Translations under genes and position numbers: made by a program | Notes under the pieces: model-generated | Told to the model about the DNA's origin: nothing | Databases searched by the model: none | What the model saw: only the letters and a program-made list of their open reading frames with translations | Part shown: piece by piece, positions 1 through 9,036 of the stretch | Position numbering within the stretch: position 1 is the stretch's first letter | Layout of the letters: the number at the start of each line of letters is the position of its first letter | NCBI GenBank assembly: GCA_021796215.1 | Contig: JAJYOK010000015.1 | Location: 1 to 64,000, forward strand | DNA from: Bacteroidota bacterium | GTDB taxonomy: Bacteria > Bacteroidota > Ignavibacteria > UBA10030 > UBA8401 | DNA: 64,000 bases | Direction: 5' to 3'

Positions 1-167
1 TTTTTTTTCGGAATGGGAATATTTGTTCATAAAATCTCGGTAAATTGTGTGTGGATGCGTTGGCGATAATATAGCCGACATAACGGGGAAAATCAATTGC
101 ATCGTTGTATTCTTTAAATTAGATTATGTCAAAGAAAAACTTGTGAATAAAATCAATAGAGGCCGTT
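1..167. other. Leader region without a gene
   Basis: AT-rich stretch before the first gene. I see no coding potential beyond a short out-of-frame ORF that overlaps the next gene. A ribosome binding site (AGAGG, 158-162) lies just before the ATG at 168. The promoter of the next gene is presumably here, but I cannot place it. Confidence 0.5.
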
Positions 168-1154
168 ATGAAAATTTTACACCTTGCTCTTACGCTGATT
201 GCTGTTCTTTCCTGCGCTTCAATAACAAATTACGCACAGGATAAAGCGACATTTCAAACGAAAAAATACACCATCGTTATTCACGGCGGTGCCGGAACGA
301 TCAGTCAATCAATGCCCGATTCAGTCAAAGAAGCGTATCTCAAATCACTCGCCGCTGCATTAAACATTGGCAAAGATATTCTTGAACACGGCGGAACCGG
401 CTTGGATGCGGTTGAAAAAGTCCTCAACTATTTTGAATCCGATCCGAAGTTCAACGCGGGCATCGGCGCAGTGTACACATCGGCTGGAACGCACGAAATG
501 GATGCGTCCATTATGAACGGGCGCGATCTTTCGTGCGGCGCCGTGGCAGGAGTGCAGCATATCGCCCATCCAATTTCTCTTGCACAATTGGTGATGGAAA
601 AAACACCGCACGTCCTTCTTGCATACGACGGTGCAGAAAAATTTGCGCAAAGCGCGGGTGTCACACTTGTTCCTTCAACCTATTTCGATACGCCGGAACG
701 GTTGAAACAACTGCACGAAATGCAGGAAAAAATAAAAGAAGGAAATCACGGAACGGTCGGCTGTGTCGTGCTCGATGAATACGGAAATCTCGCCGCCGGC
801 ACTTCTACCGGAGGAATGACGAATAAAATGCCTGGGCGCATCGGCGATTCTCCGCTCATCGGCGACGGAACGTACGCCAACAACAAAACGTGCGCTGTCT
901 CATGTACCGGATGGGGAGAAAAATTCATCAAGAATACGGTGGCGTTCAATGTCTCCGCGCTGATGGAATACAAAGGAATGACGCTGAAAGAAGCCGCCGA
1001 TGAAATGATTTACAAACGATTGCAGCCCGACGATGGCGGACTCATTGCCGTTGACCACGACGGGAATTATACAATGCCGTTCAACTCTTCGGGAATGTTC
1101 AGAGGCGTTGCAACTTCTTCAGGTACATTTGAAGTGAAGATTTGGAAAAAATAA
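168..1154 (+). CDS. Isoaspartyl peptidase / L-asparaginase (Ntn hydrolase), exported
   Basis: Plant-type asparaginase of the N-terminal-nucleophile family, which hydrolyses isoaspartyl dipeptides and/or asparagine. The N-terminus (residues 1-24, MKILHLALTLIAVLSCASIT) reads as a Sec signal peptide, so it probably acts in the periplasm. The family start motif IHGGAGT follows at about residue 38. The autoproteolysis site HGTVGCV is present, with Thr196 as the expected nucleophile and new N-terminus of the beta chain. The downstream GTSTGG and GDSPLIGDGTYA motifs form the substrate pocket. At 328 aa including the signal peptide, the length is normal. The stop codon overlaps a 15-bp palindrome. 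Family assignment is firm; which activity dominates cannot be told. Confidence 0.93.
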   Translation: MKILHLALTLIAVLSCASITNYAQDKATFQTKKYTIVIHGGAGTISQSMPDSVKEAYLKSLAAALNIGKDILEHGGTGLDAVEKVLNYFESDPKFNAGIGAVYTSAGTHEMDASIMNGRDLSCGAVAGVQHIAHPISLAQLVMEKTPHVLLAYDGAEKFAQSAGVTLVPSTYFDTPERLKQLHEMQEKIKEGNHGTVGCVVLDEYGNLAAGTSTGGMTNKMPGRIGDSPLIGDGTYANNKTCAVSCTGWGEKFIKNTVAFNVSALMEYKGMTLKEAADEMIYKRLQPDDGGLIAVDHDGNYTMPFNSSGMFRGVATSSGTFEVKIWKK

Positions 1155-1167
1155 CCTTGGCAAGGTT
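1153..1167. repeat. AACCTTG-N-CAAGGTT palindrome, copy 1
   Basis: Perfect 7-bp inverted repeat around one base. It overlaps the stop codon of the asparaginase gene. The same palindrome, with a different central base, is at 13102-13116. With two copies at gene ends it is probably a short interspersed palindrome. Confidence 0.6.
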
Positions 1168-1176
1168 TCTTTGAAT

Positions 1177-1373
1177 ATGACTCCTTCAGACATCGTTCGT
1201 TACCGACTTTCCAACCAGCGCATCTCACACAACGAGTTTGTGAAACACGGCGTGTGAAAGCGCTTCAAGCCGTTACTACCGAAGCGCTGTACGGAAAAAT
1301 TCCTTTCAAAGGAAAACTGCCGATTACAATTTCCGATTCAATGAAGTCTGGAATGGGGTTAACAGGAAAGTAA
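1177..1373 (+). pseudogene. Gene remnants: N-terminal stub joined to a glycosidase C-terminal tail
   Basis: An ATG at 1177 opens a 26-codon stub (MTPSDIVRYRLSNQRIS...) ending at a stop at 1257. It resembles the N-terminus of winged-helix DNA-binding (AlkZ-type) proteins. After that stop, a second open stretch from about 1260 to the TAA at 1373 reads ALYGKIPFKGKLPITIS and then a Gly-rich end. That matches the final residues of glycoside hydrolase family 3 / beta-N-acetylhexosaminidase proteins. Neither piece can make a domain. I infer an old deletion that fused two gene ends; both identifications are from motif memory only. Confidence 0.45.
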
Positions 1374-1404
1374 AAAACGGGGGGGATAATATTTTACCTC
1401 TTTG

Positions 1405-3822
1405 TTACCATTCTGTCCATAAGGATTCGAGATTCCATATTAGAATTTTTTTATCCATTCCACCGGTAGCAAAAATCTTTTTATTCAAGCTAAGGGAAAG
1501 GGACGTAATTGGCGCCGAATGCTCAATGATGGTCTCAGCAAGACTCCAAGTGCCTCCTTTCCAAAGCTTAACTGCTCCGTCATTACCGACTGAAATGATA
1601 CTTAGAAGGTCGGGGGAAATAAGTGCCGTTGCATTATTAATGTTCCCGCTAAGCGTCGCAATATTTTTCCCTGTTGTGACCTGCCAAATTCTTATCAATC
1701 CGTCGGAGCCTGCGGAAACAACAAGCGAGTCTCCCGAGTGAACGAATGTTACGCTATTTACGGTACCTGTATGTGCAGTCGGTATGGTTTTTATTTCAGC
1801 ACCGGTTGCAGAATTCCAAATCTTCAATGACTGATCCGCTGAACCCGATACCAAAGAAGTTCCTGCATACGAATATCTTAACGAAAAAACGGCACTTTGA
1901 TGTCCGCTAAGCGTACGGACAATAGTTCCATTAGTTTGATCCCAAATTCTAATAAGTTGATCCGCATGTCCGGTAGCAAAGGTTGCACCTGACGGTTGCC
2001 ATGAGACCGTGTAAGCTGTGGAGCCGGAATTTTTCTTCCAGATGAGAGAATCATTCGTAAGATCCCACATTCTGATCATCCCACCATCATACGCGACGGC
2101 AATGCGGTCATTTCGGGGACTAATGGCAAGCGCTCTGACACTGGATAGACTGTCAGTGATAAGAGAACCGAGCGTCGTCCCGTCAGCAACGCTATAAATT
2201 CTAACAATTCCGTTCAACCCACCCACGGCAACGAAACTACCGCTCGTATCAGCCGCTACAGCAAGAATCTCTGTTGTGTCGGTTATTACATGTTGCACAG
2301 CGAAATTAGTGGCTGACATTGTTACACGAAAAGGAGGTGAATATCTACTCTCATGAGCGCCTTTGAAAGCTTTTATTCGGAACTGATATGCACTTCGATT
2401 GTCCAGATCATTGTACATATTTGAAACTGTCCCAGCGTTCAGGGTAATTGAATCTTTTTTATTTGAAATCAAGTTCGTGCGCTCTACTTTTATCCCTTCC
2501 TCAAAAGTACTATTGTTTTGCCAATTCAATTGCACCGAACTTTGTGTCAGGCTGTTTATGGTAATGTCTGACGGTCCATTAAATACAAATTTAACACTAT
2601 CTATTGTTGAGTAATCGGACACGTTGCCTTTAGGACTAATAGCGCGTATCCGGTACACATAGAAGCTTCCATCAACTTTTCGCGTGCTGCTGTCAAAGAA
2701 GGATGTCGAGTTAGCAGGTACAATTTGCTGCAATGGAACAAAGGCCGCCGAACCAGGCGCCTTTTGCTCAATCTGAAAACCGGACTCGAATGAACTATTA
2801 TCGTTCCACGAAAGAGATATTCCCTTTTCCGGAGTGGTTGCTACGACAAAATTTGTTGGCTTTTGAAATATAACCATTCCTGAATCCGTGTTTGAATACG
2901 GGCTTATCCGACGAGACGATACTGCGCGCACACGGTATGAATAATAAAAATTTGTTTGAAAGGTACTTAAATCAGTATATGTCGTACTATTAGCATCGAG
3001 ACTGTCGCGAAGAATATAATTACCGCTCGATTTTTTCTCGATTACAAATTTTGATTCTGAGTTTGTATTATCTGACCAATGAAGAACCGCTGAAGTTTCC
3101 GAACTTGCGCTGACAGTAAGGTTAGTCGGTGCCGCAAACACAGGGGTGATTTTTATTTCGTTTGACGGAACACTTGCAACTGTAACTCCAAAATCACTTT
3201 CCCCAAGTGCTTTCACGTGATACGAATATTCAACGCTTCCATTCAACTGACCGGTATCAGAAAAAACCGTAACGTTTGAATCAGTAATCCCTGCTGTTAC
3301 ATAGTTACCACCTGCCCCTTTTCTTTCTACAAGAAAACCCGTTTCGCTGTTCGAGTTATCACTCCATGATATTTTAACTGTTTGGTCGTCAAGCGATATT
3401 AAAGTCAAAGCCGACGGTGCGGCAAGTGCAACGTTAATAGCAGCTTCTTCGGAATAAGGACCATAGTGATCTAAATTATTAACTCTAATCCGGTAAAAAT
3501 AAACACTATCAAGATTAGGTATTGAATCAATAATAGATGTCATTTCAATCGAACCAACCCTAATAGGCTGGTATGTACCAAATACTCCTATGCGGCGTTC
3601 AACTGAAAATGTTCTTACACCTTTGCTATTAACCGTCCATGAAAGTTGGATTTTATTTAAAGGCAATACGTTGAACACAAGATTAGAGGGCGGAGTGTAA
3701 TCTAACTGATCGTTTTCAGAATTAACCGATTTGTCTGAACAGTATGGGATTGTAAGAATACATACCACAGAAAGAAAAAATAACAACCCTTTTTTAAGCT
3801 TACGAATAGTTACAAGTAGCAT
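1405..3822 (-). CDS. Surface or periplasmic protein with five FN3 domains and a WD40 propeller
   Basis: 805-aa exported protein. A hydrophobic N-terminus (residues 9-27) ends in a cysteine (about residue 28), but Tyr at position -1 makes this a poor lipobox. Five fibronectin type III repeats span about residues 42-505. Each starts with a [AKGP]P[ST][NDA] motif and has a conserved SW.[DN]N core. They are followed by seven WD40 repeats (about 510-805), each closing in IRIW/LKIW/ILIW, enough for one complete seven-bladed propeller. FN3 plus WD40 on one exported chain suggests a binding or scaffold role at the cell surface. No enzymatic motif or sorting domain was seen. The gene stands alone; its substrate is unknown. 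Confidence 0.85.
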   Translation of the reverse strand: MLLVTIRKLKKGLLFFLSVVCILTIPYCSDKSVNSENDQLDYTPPSNLVFNVLPLNKIQLSWTVNSKGVRTFSVERRIGVFGTYQPIRVGSIEMTSIIDSIPNLDSVYFYRIRVNNLDHYGPYSEEAAINVALAAPSALTLISLDDQTVKISWSDNSNSETGFLVERKGAGGNYVTAGITDSNVTVFSDTGQLNGSVEYSYHVKALGESDFGVTVASVPSNEIKITPVFAAPTNLTVSASSETSAVLHWSDNTNSESKFVIEKKSSGNYILRDSLDANSTTYTDLSTFQTNFYYSYRVRAVSSRRISPYSNTDSGMVIFQKPTNFVVATTPEKGISLSWNDNSSFESGFQIEQKAPGSAAFVPLQQIVPANSTSFFDSSTRKVDGSFYVYRIRAISPKGNVSDYSTIDSVKFVFNGPSDITINSLTQSSVQLNWQNNSTFEEGIKVERTNLISNKKDSITLNAGTVSNMYNDLDNRSAYQFRIKAFKGAHESRYSPPFRVTMSATNFAVQHVITDTTEILAVAADTSGSFVAVGGLNGIVRIYSVADGTTLGSLITDSLSSVRALAISPRNDRIAVAYDGGMIRMWDLTNDSLIWKKNSGSTAYTVSWQPSGATFATGHADQLIRIWDQTNGTIVRTLSGHQSAVFSLRYSYAGTSLVSGSADQSLKIWNSATGAEIKTIPTAHTGTVNSVTFVHSGDSLVVSAGSDGLIRIWQVTTGKNIATLSGNINNATALISPDLLSIISVGNDGAVKLWKGGTWSLAETIIEHSAPITSLSLSLNKKIFATGGMDKKILIWNLESLWTEW

Positions 3823-4276
3823 AATGCTTTCTCATTTAAAATTACAAAGGGCGACATTGATTGTACCAATCGAAATATGAGGCACCGCTCCGGACCAATT
3901 TTTAGAAATTTGTGCTTGAGGAAATTATGGGGAACAAATTTTGAATATTGCTTGTGTGAAATCTCTGTGCTATTAAGCGCCCAATAGCACTAATTTTATA
4001 GTGCGTAAATGTAGTGTTTTTTCTCTTAACTATCTATAGCCTTCTGAAAATTTCTCTTTAATAAAATTTCGCGCTTACTATCATTTCCCGCCCTATTTCC
4101 CACGGTAAGGAAGGCAACTTAGAAGTCTTATTCCCAAGCACATTTTACTGTGCCGCCTCACATCTTTATTGAAAATTCCCCCTTCATTTTGCCTAAAAAA
4201 CTATTAAACAATTTCCACTTTTTTCCCGCCGGAAATCTACTCAACATCAAATTTAATTGCAAGGTGAACCCAGAAG
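3823..4276. other. Intergenic gap of about 450 bp
   Basis: AT-rich region upstream of the FN3-WD40 gene and downstream of the next minus-strand gene. A 6-bp stem (GCACTA/TAGTGC, 3987-4004) is the only structured element I noticed. No ORF of coding character was found. Confidence 0.5.
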
Positions 4277-4312
4277 CACAAAACCCCCGGCATCATTGCC
4301 GAGGGTTTTGTG
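4277..4312 (-). terminator. Hairpin terminator behind the 4342-5277 lipoprotein gene
   Basis: Ten-base arms (CACAAAACCC and its complement) continue inward as CGGC/GCCG around a short loop. The hairpin sits 29 bp beyond the stop codon. The U residues lie inside the stem, so it is a plausible but not textbook intrinsic terminator. Confidence 0.6.
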
Positions 4313-4341
4313 TTTTGAAATCCCCCTAATTATTCTGCGCG

Positions 4342-5277
4342 TCAATCAACGATGTACGGTATTCCCCAAATCTGCGAACTGAACGCCGTGGAGTCGTCGA
4401 ACACTGCGCTTCGCGGCACCGCGCCGACCATCACGTTGTGCCTTCCTGCCCATGCGCCGTGCCATGACGATTCGTACACGCGCGTGTATGTTCCGTTTCC
4501 ATTCGATACAGAACTGACAAGCTTCATCGGCGCACGGTACGACCACGCGTTGTTGAAAACAACAGGCCTTCGCGCCGTTACCAGATCGCTGTCCGGGTCG
4601 GTACTGTTCACCGTGACTTGAATTTTGAACGCCTCTTCCATGCTCTCCGGCATTTCTTCGAGGCAATGGTGTCCGCGCACTCCCTGCTGTAAATAAAAAT
4701 TGAGCGGGTCGGTCACTTCAATCGTATCGGTGCCGACGTAGAAATCAACCTTCTCAATGGTGATACCGTGGCTCGATGTCGTTCCTCCCTGCATTGCAGA
4801 AACCTGGCGCATTTTCCAGTTCCATCCGTGATGCATGGAGTCCGCCATCTTTGTGAATTTCACTTTGCGCTCGGAGCTTTCAGTGAACGGTTTATAAATT
4901 GTCGTATCGCCCATCGAATCCGGACGCGCTTCGCGAATCCAGATATTTCCGCCCCACGTGTTCGTGATCGTTGCAATGACGGTAACCGAATCAACCTGAT
5001 CGTACGATACATTCCGCGAAACCGTTGACCAATCAATTTTCCTTCCCCACGCTATCACATTGATCGCAGTTGTTGATTTCGCCAACGAGGTGCTGCCGTC
5101 ATTCAACATTGTTGCATCATTGGTAAAAAGCGCATCACTCGAAATCATATTATTGATCGCTGTTTGATCCGCGCTTGACAAAGATGCTCCAATTGGACCG
5201 GCAGGATTTGAACAACCGCTGAACCAAAGTACAAACACCGCACTCACGCAGAGCACGCCAACAAAAATACGCTTCAT
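4342..5277 (-). CDS. Hypothetical lipoprotein
   Basis: 311-aa protein with a type II signal peptide. Its lipobox FSGC places the lipidated cysteine at residue 22, so it is anchored in a membrane facing the periplasm or surface. The strong AGGAGG Shine-Dalgarno before the ATG at 5277 fixes the start. The mature part contains no motif I recognise. It has a beta-strand-like, Trp-rich C-terminal half and two His-rich spots (MHHGWNWKM, RGHHCLEEM). It is a single-gene unit with its own terminator. Function unknown. Confidence 0.8.
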   Translation of the reverse strand: MKRIFVGVLCVSAVFVLWFSGCSNPAGPIGASLSSADQTAINNMISSDALFTNDATMLNDGSTSLAKSTTAINVIAWGRKIDWSTVSRNVSYDQVDSVTVIATITNTWGGNIWIREARPDSMGDTTIYKPFTESSERKVKFTKMADSMHHGWNWKMRQVSAMQGGTTSSHGITIEKVDFYVGTDTIEVTDPLNFYLQQGVRGHHCLEEMPESMEEAFKIQVTVNSTDPDSDLVTARRPVVFNNAWSYRAPMKLVSSVSNGNGTYTRVYESSWHGAWAGRHNVMVGAVPRSAVFDDSTAFSSQIWGIPYIVD

Positions 5278-5447
5278 AAAGCCTCCTGAATGAAGAAAAA
5301 TAACAAGAACACTCGTTACTTAGGTAACAATCATTGTGCCATCAAAAAAGAAACGAAATTCTATTAGTTTTGTAGGTAGAAGGGAAAAATATGTGCAGGC
5401 CTTGCGCAGACGAGCGCAGGTTTTGCGTTGAAAGCAATCCAGGTTTA

Positions 5448-5478
5448 GATGTCCGACACCTTTGAGGTGCCGGGCATC
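5448..5478. repeat. Long hairpin behind the EthD gene
   Basis: About 14 paired bases with two G-U pairs around a 3-nt loop (arms GATGTCCGACACCT and AGGTGCCGGGCATC). It starts 10 bp past the EthD stop codon. It resembles other hairpins in the window with a CACCT/AGGTG core (45377-45407). It could act as a terminator, but the T run follows on the opposite strand. Confidence 0.55.
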
Positions 5479-5487
5479 TTTATTTCA

Positions 5488-5790
5488 TCACTCCGCCACA
5501 TCGGCATAGAAGAGCGTGACGAATTTTGCCGCAAACCCCATCAAATCTTTTCCGGCAGCACGGCCTTCCGGAGAACCGAGCGCCGCGTCGAGCGCATCTT
5601 TCGAATCGAAATACATTTCACACATCAGATAATGTGACGGCTCGCCGATAACGGAGCCGGTGATCTTTGCCAGTTCCATGCGGCGAAGTCCGGGCATTTT
5701 TTTTACGAGCGGTGTGTGAATCTCATTGTAGTGCTTATCAAATTCCGCAATATTGTCCGGCGTTTTATACAGAGCGATCAATTTTACCAT
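5488..5790 (-). CDS. EthD family protein
   Basis: 100-aa ferredoxin-like-fold protein of the EthD family. It has the typical opening MVKLIALY, the segment FDKHYNEIHTPLVKKMPGL and a closing hydrophobic strand FVTLFYADV. The conserved His of the HYNEIH segment is present. EthD was named for its requirement in ether degradation, but most members have no proven substrate. The start is set by AAAGGAG before the ATG at 5790. It stands alone between a lipoprotein gene and glnE, which run away from it. The family is clear; the role is not. Confidence 0.88.
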   Translation of the reverse strand: MVKLIALYKTPDNIAEFDKHYNEIHTPLVKKMPGLRRMELAKITGSVIGEPSHYLMCEMYFDSKDALDAALGSPEGRAAGKDLMGFAAKFVTLFYADVAE

Positions 5791-5820
5791 GGGAAAATCT
5801 CCTTTCGGAATATTCTGGAA

Positions 5821-5855
5821 TTCACCACAAAGCCACTACGTCACAAAGTAATGAA
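5821..5855. repeat. CACCACAAAG-type dispersed repeat, copy 1
   Basis: TTCACCACAAAGCCACTACG and the following bases match in pattern the elements at 27849-27869 and 46371-46418. All three are variants of an ACCACAAAGGCAC word in intergenic DNA. Assignment to one family is by eye. Confidence 0.45.
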
Positions 5856-5947
5856 GCATAAAAGAAAAATCAATTTGTTGGTGCACGGTATCTCGTTGAA
5901 TTTCCGTTGCAATTTTTCTATACTTCTCAGCATAGACTGATCAGCGT

Positions 5948-8929
5948 ATGGCTGAATTCGTCACGTCAAAAAAAGAATCCATGACTGCGGCACCACAGCA
6001 TTCGAAACACATTTCATCTTCCCCTGCCCGGGTTCATTTCACTAAAATTGAAGAACTCTATCTTGCCTCCGGATTAGGCGCGCACGCAAAACAATTTCTT
6101 CCATCACTTGCACGGCGGCTTCGCAATTCCGCCGATGAAGAAATGACTGTGACGAACCTTCTGCGCTTCATCGAAGCAAGCTTCAATCCAACGACACTCT
6201 TTCACGACCTCACCGAGCATTCCATCCTGCTCGACATGCTCATCGCGGCGTTCAGCACGTCGCAGTTCTTTTCGGACATTCTTGTACGCGACCCGGAATT
6301 GTTTCACTGGCTCACAACAACAACGGTGCTTGAACGACCGAAACGCAAAGAAGAATTTCTCGCAGCGGCGCGGCAAACGTCATTACTTTTTCATTCGGCA
6401 GAAAAAAAAATCAACGCGCTCAAACGGTTTCAGCGGCGCGAATTTCTCCGCATCGGCATGCGCGATATTCTCGGCCACGCCGATCTTGAAACGACGACGC
6501 GCGAGCTTTCCTATCTTGCCGATGTTGTTTTTCAACTCGTTGCAGAATTGATGTGGAATGAACTGTCGGAAAAATACGGCGCAACGCCGGAAACTTCATG
6601 GACAATTTTCGGACTCGGAAAATTAGGCGGTGAAGAATTGAATTATAGCTCAGACATTGACATCATCGCAGTGTTCGATGAAGACGGCGCACTACATTCA
6701 CCGGCGGCGCGTCATATAACACACACGGAATTTTTTATCCGTTTCATTGAGCGTATCGTTCAAACACTCACCGCGATTACTGAAGAAGGATTCTTTTACC
6801 GCGTTGACACGCGCCTTCGCCCCGACGGAGATTCGGGACCGCTCATCCGTTCATTCGCCGCAACAATGAATTATTATGAATCACGCGGTGAATTATGGGA
6901 ACGGCAAATGCTCATTAAGGCGCGGCGCATTGCAGGCGATGAAGAATTCGCAGGCCGCTTTCTTCGCTCTCTGACGCCGTTCATCTATCCGCGTTCATTT
7001 TTCCGAAGTCCGGTTGAAGAAATTGCGGCAATCAAGGCACGCATTGAAAATACTTCCGCCAAAAACAAGGCGGACAAGTCTGACGAGCGAAACATCAAGC
7101 TGTGCCGTGGCGGAATCCGGGATATCGAATTCGTCGTGCAGGCGTTGCAGTTGGTGAACGCCGGACAAAATCCCGCATTGCAAACCGGCACAACGTTGAG
7201 CGCGATTGAGATTCTCCACAAACACAAGATTCTTTCTGGTGGTGAGGCAGAAACCTTGCAATCTGCATATAAATTTTATCGCGTTCTTGAACATCGCCTG
7301 CAAATGATGGAATACGAACAAATTCATACGCTCCCTGAGTTAAAAAATGAGCGGCAATCGCTGGCGCGCAGAATGAACATGCAACCCGCAAAGTTCGAGC
7401 GGCTGCTGGCGCAACATCTTTCAGGCGTGAGAAAAATCTTTGGCGGCATTTTTGCACCAGCTCGCTCCGCGGCATCATCAGACATTGAGCGCATTGCATT
7501 GGAAAAACAGGATGCGCCAACCGTCAAAGAATTTTTCAGCAAATTCGGAATCCGGAATTCCGCAGAAGCACACCGCGCTCTGAAACGGCTTGTGTACGGC
7601 TCAACGCTCACCGGACGAAAAGAGCTGATGGAGCAAACAAGTGCACTCTTCAAAACGAACGCTGAAATTTTCCTGGCAGAGATTTCACATACTTCTTCAC
7701 CGGACAGAACGCTGCTCAACGCGGAAAAAATTATCGCCTCGTTCTCCGCGAAAGATTCACTGTATAAACTGCTCACCGACGAAAATTTTCTCCGCGCTTT
7801 CATCACCGTTTGCGGAAAAAGCGCGCGCATTGCACGTGCACTCTCGAACCTTCCCGAGCTTACCGAAATGATGATGACAAGTTTAACGGAAATCGTATCG
7901 GGAACAATTCAACCGCTCGCCGCCGTTCGCCATATCGTTGCATGGAAAATTCGTTCAGAAATACAGGCGGCAATCCGGTACGAGTTAGGCGAAGCTGACG
8001 AGCAGACGTTATTCCGAACGCTTACGCAGATTGCGGAACAAGCGGTACACACAACATTCGATAATACTTTCTCCGAAATGCATTTTCACAAAGAGACTCA
8101 ATTTGTCGTCATCGGGCTCGGAAAATTCGGCGGCGAAGAAATTAATTTTGACTCGGATCTTGACCTTCTGTTTTTATATCGCACAGAAAAGAACAACGAG
8201 GCGGTGAAATGTGAACGGTTTGCGTCTCAACTGATTGCAGACTTGAGCAGAACGGATTCGCACGGAACATTGTATTCAATTGATGCGCGCCTGCGTCCCG
8301 AAGGCAAGAATGCGCCGCTTGCCGTTTCATTTGATGCGTTCAATGAGTACCTTCACAAACGCGCGTCGTTGTGGGAACGGCAATCACTGACGCGTTCACG
8401 CATGATTGCCGGAGGCGAAGCGTTAGGCAAACAGGCAATGCGCACAATTCGGAAATTTGTTTACAATTCTCCTTTGCCTTCCGGATGGCAGAAGGAAATT
8501 CTTGCAATGCGCACAAAAACAGAATCGAGAAGCAGGACATTTTCCACTCATTCGGTAGACATCAAAGTCGGTGCCGGCGGATTGATGGATATTGAATTTT
8601 GCATTCAGGCGCTTCAGCTTGCGGCGGGAAAAAATTCTGATGAAGCGACAAATATGTTTGGCTTACTTGCGAAATATTCCCGCGAATTTAAATTTACCAA
8701 AGACATCCGTCAATTAAACGAAAATTATCACCTGCTCAGAAAGATTGAAACTGCGCTTCGCCTCAGCCTCGACACGCAAACGAATATTCTTCCGTCCGAC
8801 GAGGAGCAATTGGAGTACCTCGGCAAAGTAACCGGCTTTGCATCAAGAACGGAATTTTTAAAAACAACCGATAATGCAATGAAAGAGAACCGGAGAATCT
8901 TTGAAAGTATTCTTTCTTCACTGAAATGA
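5948..8929 (+). CDS. glnE: Bifunctional glutamine synthetase adenylyltransferase / deadenylase
   Basis: 993-aa GlnE-type protein that attaches and removes AMP on glutamine synthetase in response to PII and glutamine. Both nucleotidyltransferase halves are present. The first has GLGKLGGEELNYSSDIDI at about residue 221, the second GLGKFGGEEINFDSDLDLL at about 721. Each is followed by its GGIRDIEF/GGLMDIEF helical segment. The length is usual for the family. The stop codon overlaps an upstream ATG of the next ORF (ATGA at 8926). Nitrogen context is strong, since the PII/amt operon lies 7 kb away. Residues 369-378 coincide with a palindromic sequence (7052-7079) that may be an in-frame insertion in the linker before the first GGIRDIEF. 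Confidence 0.95.
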   Translation: MAEFVTSKKESMTAAPQHSKHISSSPARVHFTKIEELYLASGLGAHAKQFLPSLARRLRNSADEEMTVTNLLRFIEASFNPTTLFHDLTEHSILLDMLIAAFSTSQFFSDILVRDPELFHWLTTTTVLERPKRKEEFLAAARQTSLLFHSAEKKINALKRFQRREFLRIGMRDILGHADLETTTRELSYLADVVFQLVAELMWNELSEKYGATPETSWTIFGLGKLGGEELNYSSDIDIIAVFDEDGALHSPAARHITHTEFFIRFIERIVQTLTAITEEGFFYRVDTRLRPDGDSGPLIRSFAATMNYYESRGELWERQMLIKARRIAGDEEFAGRFLRSLTPFIYPRSFFRSPVEEIAAIKARIENTSAKNKADKSDERNIKLCRGGIRDIEFVVQALQLVNAGQNPALQTGTTLSAIEILHKHKILSGGEAETLQSAYKFYRVLEHRLQMMEYEQIHTLPELKNERQSLARRMNMQPAKFERLLAQHLSGVRKIFGGIFAPARSAASSDIERIALEKQDAPTVKEFFSKFGIRNSAEAHRALKRLVYGSTLTGRKELMEQTSALFKTNAEIFLAEISHTSSPDRTLLNAEKIIASFSAKDSLYKLLTDENFLRAFITVCGKSARIARALSNLPELTEMMMTSLTEIVSGTIQPLAAVRHIVAWKIRSEIQAAIRYELGEADEQTLFRTLTQIAEQAVHTTFDNTFSEMHFHKETQFVVIGLGKFGGEEINFDSDLDLLFLYRTEKNNEAVKCERFASQLIADLSRTDSHGTLYSIDARLRPEGKNAPLAVSFDAFNEYLHKRASLWERQSLTRSRMIAGGEALGKQAMRTIRKFVYNSPLPSGWQKEILAMRTKTESRSRTFSTHSVDIKVGAGGLMDIEFCIQALQLAAGKNSDEATNMFGLLAKYSREFKFTKDIRQLNENYHLLRKIETALRLSLDTQTNILPSDEEQLEYLGKVTGFASRTEFLKTTDNAMKENRRIFESILSSLK
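7052..7079. repeat. GGCGGACARGTC palindrome inside glnE
   Basis: Arms ACTTCCGCC and GGCGGACAAGT (one 2-nt bulge) around an 8-nt loop, within the glnE coding sequence. The right arm closely resembles the hairpin at 31573-31612 (GGCGGACAGGTC). It encodes part of a low-complexity linker (SAKNKADKSDE). Confidence 0.5.
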
Positions 8930-8964
8930 AGGCCGATCCAAAAGCACCAACAATAACAGAAAAC

Positions 8965-9023
8965 GGATTGATGGATAAATGGAATGATGGAATAAAATCA
9001 ATAATCCAAAAATCCAGCAATCC
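8965..9023. repeat. GGATTGATGGAT palindromic repeat, copy A
   Basis: Imperfect inverted repeat built from GGATT-TGGAT words on the left and AATCC words on the right. It lies between the glnE stop and the better start of the next gene. Copies B (12674-12734) and C (21803-21880) share the words and the geometry. Confidence 0.75.
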
Positions 9024-9036
9024 AGCATTTTTCTTT

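Noticed and set aside
47-244. 65-aa ORF at the window start
   Set aside because: Overlaps the asparaginase start in another frame, with no ribosome site or domain.
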